Origin: Ruminococcaceae bacterium OttesenSCG-928-O06
GTDB lineage: Bacteria; Bacillota; Clostridia; Oscillospirales; Ruminococcaceae
Assembly (NCBI GenBank): GCA_030265505.1
Contig: JAJDGD010000001.1
Location: 1-64,000 of the forward strand
Length of the DNA: 64,000 nt
Reading direction: 5' to 3'
Shown here: one piece after another, positions 49,055-57,221 of the stretch
How the letters are laid out: the number at the start of each line of letters is the position of its first letter
Numbering within the stretch: position 1 is the stretch's first letter
The notes under the pieces: model-generated
The model's database searches: none
What the model was told of the DNA's origin: nothing
The model's input: only the letters and a program-made list of their open reading frames with translations
Made by a program: the position numbers and the translations under genes

Positions 49055-50422
49055 CTACTTCATGCTGGGCAGCGAGGCAAAACCCTGCGCCAGTTCTGCA
49101 TCGGTGGGCACATAGTCGGTCATCTGGCCGCTGTTGTACAGGGAGTAGGCGCTCATGTCAAAAAAGCCGGTGCCCGTAAGGCCAAACAAAATGGTCTTGG
49201 CTTCGCCCGTTTCTTTGCAGCGCACCGCCTCGTCTATGGCCGCGCGGATGGCATGGGCCGATTCCGGCGCGGGCAGCAGCCCCTCGCCCCTGGCAAACAG
49301 GGTGGCGGCTTCAAACACCTTGGTTTGCTCATAGCTGCGCGCTTCGTCAATAAACCCGTCGTGGTACAGCTTCGAGAGGATGGGCGACATACCATGATAG
49401 CGCAGGCCGCCGGCGTGGTTTGCCGCGGGGATAAACCCGCAGCCCAGGGTATACATTTTTGCCATGGGGGTGATGCGCCCGGTGTCGCAATAGTCGTACG
49501 CGTAGCGGCCGCGGGTAAGGCTGGGGCAGCTGGCGGGTTCCACCGCGATGAAGCGGGGTGTGGCTTTGCCGGTAAGGCGGTCGCGCATATAGGCGCCGAT
49601 GAGCCCCCCAAGGTTGGAGCCGCCGCCCGCGCAGCCGATCACCACGTCGGGGTACTCCTCCAGCATGTCCATGGCAATTTTGCACTCCTCGCCAATGATG
49701 CTTTGGTGCAGCACCACCTGGTTCAGCACAGAGCCCAGCACATAGCGGCTGCCGGGGGTTTTCACCGCCACCTCCACCGCCTCGCTGATGGCGCAGCCCA
49801 GGCTGCCGCCGGTGCCGGGGTGCTCGGCCAAAATGGCGCGGCCCACGTCGGTGGTGTCGCTGGGGCTGGGCACCACCTTCGCGTTATAGGTCTCCATCAG
49901 GGCTTTGCGGTGGGGCTTTTGCTCGGCACTCACCTTCACCATATACACGGTCAAGTCCACGCCGTAGTAGCCACAGGCCATGGCAAGGGCCGTGCCCCAC
50001 TGGCCGGCGCCGGTCTCGGTGGTAAGGTGGGTAAGGCCCTGGGCCTTGGCATAATATGCCTGGGCCACGGCAGAGTTCAGCTTGTGGCTGCCCGAGGTGT
50101 TGTTCCCCTCGTATTTGTAGTAGATTTTGGCCGGGGTGTCCAGCAGCTTTTCCAAAGAGTAAGCCCGCACCAGGGGCGAGGGACGGTACATGCGGTAAAA
50201 ATCCAGGATGGAGCCGGGGATATCCACATAGCGGGTGTTGTCGTCCAGCTCCTGCTTTGCCAGCTCGTCGCAGAACACGGGCGTCAAATCCTGCAAGGTA
50301 GCCGGGGCACCTGTAGCGGGGTTCACCAGGGGGGCGGGCTTTTCGGGCATGTCTGCCCGCAGGTTGTACCATTGCGTGGGCAGCTTCTCTTCCCCAAGAT
50401 ATAGTTTGTTTGGCACTTTCAT
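49055..50422 (-). CDS. TrpB2-type tryptophan synthase beta-like PLP enzyme
   Basis: VPNKLYLGEEKLPTQWYNL N-terminus typical of TrpB2; YEGNNTSGSHKLNSAVAQAYYAK, TETGAGQWGTALA, GCAGGGSNLGGL. Confidence 0.9.
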   Translation of the reverse strand: MKVPNKLYLGEEKLPTQWYNLRADMPEKPAPLVNPATGAPATLQDLTPVFCDELAKQELDDNTRYVDIPGSILDFYRMYRPSPLVRAYSLEKLLDTPAKIYYKYEGNNTSGSHKLNSAVAQAYYAKAQGLTHLTTETGAGQWGTALAMACGYYGVDLTVYMVKVSAEQKPHRKALMETYNAKVVPSPSDTTDVGRAILAEHPGTGGSLGCAISEAVEVAVKTPGSRYVLGSVLNQVVLHQSIIGEECKIAMDMLEEYPDVVIGCAGGGSNLGGLIGAYMRDRLTGKATPRFIAVEPASCPSLTRGRYAYDYCDTGRITPMAKMYTLGCGFIPAANHAGGLRYHGMSPILSKLYHDGFIDEARSYEQTKVFEAATLFARGEGLLPAPESAHAIRAAIDEAVRCKETGEAKTILFGLTGTGFFDMSAYSLYNSGQMTDYVPTDAELAQGFASLPSMK

Positions 50423-50555
50423 TTTATTCACCTGTGATATCAATATATGTTGATATCTTTCCTTTCTGATTTGATGATGCAGCCGTTGTCATCGTTGCGC
50501 CGCGCCATCGCCTTCCCGGCAAGTACATATGGCATGCCTCCATTCTTCCCAAAAA

Positions 50556-50830
50556 ACAAAAAAACCCTTATCCCACACTGGGACAAGAGATTCTCTCCTG
50601 CGGTACCACCCACATTGGCGCAAAGCGCCCGCTCGTATGCACTCCGCTTTTTGCCGGAATACACGCCGCCTTGGTAACGGATGCGGCTCTCCCGTCGGCT
50701 ACTAATCTTCGCACAAGCGCGAATTTCGGGCCGCCCTCATGGGTCCATTCGTTTTTGCCCGTGATGCGGCCTTTTCACCGGCCGGCCGCTCTCTGCCATC
50801 CATTCTGCAAAAACTACTCTTCCCAATCCA
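50556..50830 (-). promoter_or_regulatory. T-box leader with TGG (Trp) specifier codon, upstream of the TrpB2-type gene
   Basis: Minus strand AATGTGGGTGGTACCGC T-box sequence (50601-50610 core), GAA-TGG-A specifier motif (TGG = complement of 50745-50747), terminator TGTCCCAGTGTGGGATAAGGGTTTTTTT. Confidence 0.88.
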
Positions 50831-50906
50831 CGGTTTGTCAGGTTGTGCCAAATTTTACCATTGCGGGCGGGGTTTGTCAAGCCCTCTTCCACTTGGGGCG
50901 TTCCCA

Positions 50907-51047
50907 AAGTGTTGTTTGCGGCCCATTCATACGCTTGATGCAGGAGAGCACAGGGTGTTCCCAAAAGAACGTCAGCTGTAAGGCCCCCCCGCGAACACTG
51001 CCCCCTCGTTGTACGCAGGGCGGCGTGGAAGGTGGTTCTCGGTGTGG
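50907..51047. repeat. Diverged second copy (B) of the structured intergenic repeat at 13617-13776
   Basis: Shares aagtgttgtt(c/t)g(t/c)gg, agggtgttcccaaa..agaacgtcagc, and ttgta(t/c)gcagggcg(c/g)cg(c/t)ggaaggt(a/g)gttctcgg(c/t)gtgg. Confidence 0.6.
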
Positions 51048-51248
51048 GTGGCCGGTGCGTATAAAGGCAGCATCCCACACGTTGTGTGGGCTCGGGTGTT
51101 TGCCTGCGGCAAGCCACCCTCGGCACTATAGTGCCCCTCGCCGTCAAGGCAAATAACGCACTGTGGTTACTGTGCGTCAGGTGCCGCGGAAGGTAGCTGC
51201 CTGTTGCGCATTGGATGGCCGCGCCGGAAACCCAGCAACCTGCCCGCC

Positions 51249-51983
51249 TTACACCACAAAGCCACCGTTGGGGCACAGCACCTGCCCGGTGATGAAAGAC
51301 GCCGCGGGCGACGCCAGGAACAATACGGCCTGGGCTACCTCTTTGGGGGTGCCAAGGCGCCCCAGCGGGGTGGCGGCACACACGTCCTCTATCTCATCAG
51401 GGGTAAACCCCTCCATCATCGCCCCTTCTATGGCGCCGGGGGCCACACAGTTCACCCGCACGCCGCTGGGCCCCATCTCTTTGGCCAGCGCCTTGGTAAG
51501 CGCGATAACAGCCCCTTTTGCGGCGGAGTAGTGCACCTCGCACGCGGCCCCCACCTGCCCCCACATGGAGGCGACGTTGACGATGCTTCCCTCTTTGGCG
51601 CGCAGCATGGCCGGCAGGGCGCGGCGGCTGCACAAAAAGCTGCCGGTGGCGTGCACCGCCAGCATGCGCTCCCACTCGGCGGTGGTGATGTCGCAAAACA
51701 GCTTCTGGGTGGCATGGCCGGCACAGTTCACCAGCACTTGCACTGGGCCAAAGGCGGCCTCTGTTTGGGCAAACATGCGCTCCACGTCGGCCTCCTGGGC
51801 AACGTCGCCCTGCACCACAAGGCACTCGCCGCCCGCTTCCGCAAGGCTTTGCCCCAGCGCCTGGGCCCGTTGCGGGCGGGTGTGGCAGCCCAGCGCCACG
51901 CGGCAGCCGCCCTGCGCAAAACTGTGGGCAACCGCGGCGCCAATATCGCCCGAGGCCCCCGTTACAAGCACCACTTTATCCAT
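51249..51983 (-). CDS. SDR family oxidoreductase (3-oxoacyl-ACP reductase-like)
   Basis: MDKVVLVTGASGDIGAAVAHSFAQGG (TGxxxGxG), NCAGH, VNVASMW...YSAAKGAVIALTKALAKE. Confidence 0.9.
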   Translation of the reverse strand: MDKVVLVTGASGDIGAAVAHSFAQGGCRVALGCHTRPQRAQALGQSLAEAGGECLVVQGDVAQEADVERMFAQTEAAFGPVQVLVNCAGHATQKLFCDITTAEWERMLAVHATGSFLCSRRALPAMLRAKEGSIVNVASMWGQVGAACEVHYSAAKGAVIALTKALAKEMGPSGVRVNCVAPGAIEGAMMEGFTPDEIEDVCAATPLGRLGTPKEVAQAVLFLASPAASFITGQVLCPNGGFVV

Positions 51984-52467
51984 CGGCCCCATCCCCTTCG
52001 GGCAGTTTTTGTTCAGCACGTTTCTTGCGCAAACTCGCAAAAAAATCTTGCAGCAGCGCCGTGCTTTCTTCCTCCAGAAGCCCGCCCTGCACCACCGGCG
52101 CGTGGTTGAAAGGCAGGGCGAACAAGTCCGTCACCGAGCCGCAGCACCCGGCCTTTGGGTCTTTCGCACCGTACACCAACCTGCGGATGCGGCTGTTCAC
52201 CACCGCACCCGCGCACATGGGGCAGGGCTCCAGCGTCACATATAAATCGCACTGCCACAGCCGCCAGCCGCCCAGCTTTTTGCAGGCGGCCTCTATGGCC
52301 AACAGTTCTGCATGGGCCGTGGCGCTTTTGTCGGTCTCGCGCCGGTTGTGTGCGCGGGCCACCACCTGGCCGTCTTTGGCCACCACCGCCCCCACCGGCA
52401 CCTCGCCCTCGGCCACGGCAAGGCGCGCTTCCTCCAGGGCCAGGCGCATCAGTTCTGTGTCATTCAT
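51976..52467 (-). CDS. tadA: tRNA-specific adenosine deaminase / nucleoside deaminase
   Basis: MNDTELMRLALEEARLAVAEGEVPVGAVVAKDGQ, TAHAELLAIEAA (HAE), LEPCPMCAGAV (PCxxC). Confidence 0.93.
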   Translation of the reverse strand: MNDTELMRLALEEARLAVAEGEVPVGAVVAKDGQVVARAHNRRETDKSATAHAELLAIEAACKKLGGWRLWQCDLYVTLEPCPMCAGAVVNSRIRRLVYGAKDPKAGCCGSVTDLFALPFNHAPVVQGGLLEEESTALLQDFFASLRKKRAEQKLPEGDGADG

Positions 52468-52477
52468 CGCGCCCTCC

Positions 52478-53434
52478 TCAGCCAGATACCAGCCGCAAAA
52501 TACAATACCCCAACAGCGCCGCAAACCCCACCGCAAAGGGCACCACCCGGGCCAATAGTTTTATGCGCACCGCCGGGCGGCCCAACCCTTCGGGGGCGGC
52601 AGGCAGCTTCAGCCGGGGGCCCAGGCGGTACTGCCGCACCAGCCACACCGCTGCCAAAAACAGGGCGATAAGCGCCACCATCACCCACACCGTAATGGCA
52701 AAATACACCGTAGGCGCAAGTTTTTCTCTGGCCAGGGCCATCAGCCAGGCGTACAGGTTGTTGGCAAAATGCAACAGCACGCACGGCCGCAAAGAACGGC
52801 TTACCTCGCCCACATAACACAGCAGCAGGCTGAGGATAAACACCGTGGGCAGCTCCCACAAAGTGGCGTGCATCAGGGTGAACAGCACCGAAGTAAGCAG
52901 GATGGCAAACCCCGGGCCCCACACGCGCAGCAGGCCCTGGATGCACCCGCGGAACAGGATTTCTTCTAAAAGAGGCGCCGCAACGCATATTGTTAAAAAA
53001 TAGAACAGATGTCCTAAAATAGTGGCGGGCAAAGCATCCGGTGTGGCGGCCCCGCCCCCTGCAAAAAACAACACCAGGTTGCGCAGGATGTTGGACAGGG
53101 AGTTTGCCGCCACCATAAGGCCCAAAAATAGCGGCAATAAGACTAAAACCGGGATGCGCCCCTTGACGTTTACCAGCCGCAGGCCCAGCGGGCGGCCCTG
53201 ATGCAGCAAAAAGGCGATAGGCGGCAAAAAGGCCAGCAGGCTGGCCAGCAGGTTGTACAACCCCCAGACCCACTCGGGCGCGGCATCGGCGGCATCCGTG
53301 CCGGGGAAAGCCGCCTGTATCAGGCGGGGGCCCAGGCTGCCGGCAACAAGGGAAAGCAGTACCACCAGCACCAGTGCCATGCCCACCAGTGCCGCCTGCC
53401 GCGTGCCCGTTTGCTCTGTTTGCCGCCTGGCCAT
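52478..53434 (-). CDS. CPBP family intramembrane glutamic endopeptidase
   Basis: APLLEEILFRGCIQGLLR (EExxxR), SVLFTLMHATLWELPTVFILSLLLCYV (H motif), multi-TM. Confidence 0.9.
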   Translation of the reverse strand: MARRQTEQTGTRQAALVGMALVLVVLLSLVAGSLGPRLIQAAFPGTDAADAAPEWVWGLYNLLASLLAFLPPIAFLLHQGRPLGLRLVNVKGRIPVLVLLPLFLGLMVAANSLSNILRNLVLFFAGGGAATPDALPATILGHLFYFLTICVAAPLLEEILFRGCIQGLLRVWGPGFAILLTSVLFTLMHATLWELPTVFILSLLLCYVGEVSRSLRPCVLLHFANNLYAWLMALAREKLAPTVYFAITVWVMVALIALFLAAVWLVRQYRLGPRLKLPAAPEGLGRPAVRIKLLARVVPFAVGFAALLGYCILRLVSG

Positions 53435-53583
53435 CGCCGCCCCCTCACTTTGTCTTTACTGCCATGATAGAGAAACCCGGGCAGATTGTCAATGCAAGGC
53501 TTGACAGGGCTTTCGGTGCGTCTTATACTAAATTCAGATGTTAAAACAACTGGTGTATTATTTTCTCAAACGGAGGGACTCTC

Positions 53584-54009
53584 ATGATCATAACCGTAGA
53601 TGAGATTGTACAAAGCACCACCGGCGGCTTTGCCCAAAAATATCCCCATTTTAAGGAGTTCCAAACCGCAGAGGCCTACTTCCCCTACTGGAAGCTGTGC
53701 CTGCAAGCCTTGCAAGACCGCGACCTTCTGGGCCACATCATCTTTTGCAACGATCTGTTCGGCATCCCCCCGGTGAAAACCTTTTTGTGCTATTTTGCCC
53801 CCCAGCTGCAGGAGATTACCGCCCGCGAGGATGCCCGCCTGGACGATTTTGTGAAGAAGGCAATCGGCGCGGTGTGGGGCTATGTATTCAAGGTGGTATT
53901 CTCCTATGCCCAGCAGAAAAGCGTGTCTGTCTCTTTAAACCGGATGTTTATGGTAAAAACGGCCACCTGCTATTTGCAGCCCCAAAAAACCCTGGTACTG
54001 GCCTACTGA
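53584..54009 (+). CDS. Conserved-looking protein of unknown function
   Basis: 141 aa ORF with RBS cggaggga upstream, no recognised motif. Confidence 0.6.
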   Translation: MIITVDEIVQSTTGGFAQKYPHFKEFQTAEAYFPYWKLCLQALQDRDLLGHIIFCNDLFGIPPVKTFLCYFAPQLQEITAREDARLDDFVKKAIGAVWGYVFKVVFSYAQQKSVSVSLNRMFMVKTATCYLQPQKTLVLAY

Positions 54010-54094
54010 GAGAAAATTTGCCCGCTGCCCCTTGCGGCGCGGCGCGAACTGTATTATACTATAAACGTTGCCGCGCACTGCGCGTGCAGCACAT

Positions 54095-54180
54095 GCCGGT
54101 GTGATGGAATTGGCAGACGTGCTTGACTCAAAATCAAGTGTCCATTGGACGTGCCGGTTCGAGTCCGGCCACCGGCACCA
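54095..54180 (+). tRNA. tRNA-Leu (anticodon CAA)
   Basis: GCCGGTG...CACCGGC acceptor stem with encoded CCA, CTTGA-CTCAAAA-TCAAG anticodon arm, GGTTCGAGTCC T arm, long variable arm. Confidence 0.95.
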
Positions 54181-54195
54181 TCCGTTGGTCCATCA

Positions 54196-54228
54196 AAAAT
54201 GCCGTGGGTTATCTGCGGCATTTTTGGC
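54196..54228 (+). terminator. Terminator after tRNA-Leu
   Basis: AAAAATGCCG...CGGCATTTTT hairpin. Confidence 0.6.
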
Positions 54229-54437
54229 GGGGCCGGCGAATGTCGTGCAACTGGCCCCTTGGCATGGCGGCTTTTTTCCCGGCACGACAAATGCTGCACC
54301 GCCTTGCAGCAGTGGCCGCCATGCGCGGCCGCAAACCGTTTGCGCAGGCAGATGCCATGCCCCGCAGGGAAGCTTCCCTGCGGGGCATGTTTGTTACACG
54401 CCGCGCTTTCACCCACCCATTTTTGCGGAGACACCTT

Positions 54438-55070
54438 TTGGAAAAACTGCGACAATTTGTAAAAAAGCGCCCCGGCCTTGCCTTGGTGGTGGCGTTTTAC
54501 CTGCTGGGCATACTGGGGCTGTTTGTGGTGCAGCTGGGGGAGTTTGTGGTAAACCGCGTGCTGTACGTCACGGGCACCCTGGCCCCGGCAGAGCTTACTT
54601 TGGAGGACTTTGACCTGCTGGATTTGGAGGCCGACGGCGACGTGCTGCTGGTGCTGAGTGCCGACCCCCAGATGCTGCTGAAGGACACAAGCCGCCGGGT
54701 GGAAAACCTGGTGGTGGATTTTGCCTACCGCCACCAGCCGCGGCAAAGCAGCGTATACTGGGCCGCGCTTGGGCAAGACTATTCCCGCACGAAGATTGCC
54801 TATTCCCAAAACGCACAACACCAGGTGTATTACCTGCCCGTAACCGGCCGCCAAAGCCTGCGGTTTGACCCCGACAGCCTGAACGGCAACCATATCACCG
54901 TCGGGCGCATCGCCATTAACCAGCCGCGGCCCCTGTGGGCCTTCTTTGTGCCCGGCATGGCGCGCATTGTTTTGGTGGTGGTGGTGCCCGGCCTTGCGGC
55001 AAGCGCCCTTTCTATCCTCTTCCAGGCGCTGGGCCCGCGCCGCAAGGGAAAGGCGGGTACCGGCTTATGA
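54438..55070 (+). CDS. Membrane protein of unknown function, translationally coupled to next gene
   Basis: In-frame TTG start (LEKLRQFVKKRPGLALVVAFYLLGILGLFVVQ...), TM at both ends; stop overlaps next ATG (ATGA). Confidence 0.55.
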   Translation: MEKLRQFVKKRPGLALVVAFYLLGILGLFVVQLGEFVVNRVLYVTGTLAPAELTLEDFDLLDLEADGDVLLVLSADPQMLLKDTSRRVENLVVDFAYRHQPRQSSVYWAALGQDYSRTKIAYSQNAQHQVYYLPVTGRQSLRFDPDSLNGNHITVGRIAINQPRPLWAFFVPGMARIVLVVVVPGLAASALSILFQALGPRRKGKAGTGL

Positions 55071-57043
55071 CGGACTTTCGTATTCTGATAGCCTTTGCCG
55101 CTTTATGCGCTGTGGCGCTATTTTATGTGTCCCTGGGGGTAAAGGGGGCATTGGCCCCCTTCTGCGCCGCCTGCACCGCCATCGTCTGGTTCTCGCTAAT
55201 GGGGGCCGTGGGGCTGCTGCGGGTAGGGGGCTGGCTGTTTTATCTTGCCGCGGCGGCGGCCGTGGTGTGGCTTATTTTGCGGCATGGCCAGGGCAAAAAA
55301 CCCCTGGCCGCACCAGGCTTTGGCTTTTGGTTTTTTGTGGGGGCGGGCCTTGCGCTGATGCTTCTCCTGTACATCCGCCAGCCGCTATTCCTCTATTGGG
55401 ACGAGTTCAGCTTTTGGGGCGCGGCGGGCAAACTTACCAAACTTACCGACACCCTCTTCCCCGTGGCCGAGATTGGCTGGGCGGCACCCTCCACCCAAAA
55501 GCCGGGGCTGGTGGTGTTCAGCTACTTCTTCCAGTTTTTCGGCAACGGCTTTTCCGAATGGCAAACCTACGCCGCAAGCGATGTATTTATGGTGGCGGGC
55601 CTGGCCACGGTGCTGGGCGCCTTTGACAAAAACAAGCACTGGAACGCCGCATTACCCCTGATGCTGGTATTGTTTTTGGTGCCCTTTGCCTTCCGGCACG
55701 GCATCCCCACGCAAATCGTCTCCACGGTTTATATGGACTCCACCGCGGAACTGCCCCTGGGCTGCGCCTTTGGCGCCACGCTGGCGATGTGGTTTGGGGG
55801 CGAGCGCGGGCGCCTGCGCGGCATGGGCCCGGTGTGCCTGGGCCTGGCGTGCCTTGTGCTGCTGAAAGACGCCGCGCTGATGTTTGCCCTGGTGGCCGCC
55901 GTGCTGGTGGCGTGCGACTATTTGTGCACACCCCAGGACAATCGTCCTAAACTGCGTGGGCGGCTGGGGGGCGCGGCGGCGCGGCTGGGCCTGGGGCTTT
56001 TCTGCGTGGCGGCGGTGTTCCTTTTGTGGGACGCGTACGCTGCCTCGGTTATTGGCACAAGCCGGCTGGAGGACGTGGGCGGCACCGCCCAAACGGGCAT
56101 GCTGCAAATGCCCCTGCTGTTTGTACAGGACCTTCTACGCCCCGAGAAAAGCGAGATATTCACCACGGTTACAAGTGGCATGGTGCAGTACTTTTTTATG
56201 CGCAACAACATGTTTGGCAGCGGCTTTACCGCAATGCTGGGCATGCTGAGCATACTGGGGGCCACCGCGCTGTTTTTGTGCCCAAAGCGCAGCGCTTTGC
56301 GCCGCCAGTGCATTGTGTTCGGCATTTTCTCCACCCTGGGTTTTGCCGCGTACTATCTTTTCCTCACCCTCAGCTACCTGTACATCCTCTCCCCCATCGA
56401 GGCGCGGCGCCTTGCCAGCTATGACCGATATGTATACCCCTTTTACATGGGCCTGTTTTTGGTGGTGTTGTTTTTGGCCTGCCGGGGCCTTGCGGCGGCA
56501 AAACGCCGCCCGGCCGCTGCGGGCAAGGCAGTTTTGGTGGTGTTGGCCGCAGGGCTGCTGGTGCGCACCTGGCAGTTTGTGCCACTACAATATTCGGTGC
56601 TGGGCGTACCGCAAGAGGAATACAGCGAGCGGCTGGAGTTCAACCGCAATGTGGCCCACCTGAAAAGCCGGCTGGACCCCGACGGCAAAACCTTTATAGT
56701 AACCAGCCAGGACGAAGGCATGCGCCTGTACATGTATGTGCACGAGATGCTTCCCCTGCGCACAGACTACAGCTATGGCGGCGGCGGGCGCCTGCGGGTG
56801 AAAAAGCCCGGGCCCGACGGTACCTCCCAGGTGGTGGAGGTGACCTTGGCCGAGTTTGAAGAGTATTTGGCCGAGAGCGGCTGCACCACGCTGTATTTTG
56901 ATTCCATCAACGCCATTTTTATAGAGAACTACGGCTCGCTGTTCAGCGACGGGCTGCAGGGCGCCGCCGAAGACCGCACGCTTTTGTACAGCATCTCTGT
57001 GCAAGACGGCCATGTTTGGATGGAGCCTGTGCTGGACGGCTGA
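55067..57043 (+). CDS. Large polytopic membrane protein, GT-C glycosyltransferase-like candidate
   Basis: 658 aa, many TM helices, acidic first-loop motif LFLYWDEFSFWG, soluble C-terminal domain. Confidence 0.6.
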   Translation: MTDFRILIAFAALCAVALFYVSLGVKGALAPFCAACTAIVWFSLMGAVGLLRVGGWLFYLAAAAAVVWLILRHGQGKKPLAAPGFGFWFFVGAGLALMLLLYIRQPLFLYWDEFSFWGAAGKLTKLTDTLFPVAEIGWAAPSTQKPGLVVFSYFFQFFGNGFSEWQTYAASDVFMVAGLATVLGAFDKNKHWNAALPLMLVLFLVPFAFRHGIPTQIVSTVYMDSTAELPLGCAFGATLAMWFGGERGRLRGMGPVCLGLACLVLLKDAALMFALVAAVLVACDYLCTPQDNRPKLRGRLGGAAARLGLGLFCVAAVFLLWDAYAASVIGTSRLEDVGGTAQTGMLQMPLLFVQDLLRPEKSEIFTTVTSGMVQYFFMRNNMFGSGFTAMLGMLSILGATALFLCPKRSALRRQCIVFGIFSTLGFAAYYLFLTLSYLYILSPIEARRLASYDRYVYPFYMGLFLVVLFLACRGLAAAKRRPAAAGKAVLVVLAAGLLVRTWQFVPLQYSVLGVPQEEYSERLEFNRNVAHLKSRLDPDGKTFIVTSQDEGMRLYMYVHEMLPLRTDYSYGGGGRLRVKKPGPDGTSQVVEVTLAEFEEYLAESGCTTLYFDSINAIFIENYGSLFSDGLQGAAEDRTLLYSISVQDGHVWMEPVLDG

Positions 57044-57221
57044 TGCCGCGCCGCCTGCTTCCTTGCAAAGCGCCCGCAAAGATGCCCGCCGCTCTTTCAT
57101 AAAAATTGAAAAGCATCTGCCAAATTCACGCAAGCACGTTGCGGGGTGGTAGATGCTTTTTTTGTCGCCCTCTGCAAAAAGGCACTTTTTGCTTTTAGCG
57201 GGCACTCGCAATGGCTGCCTG

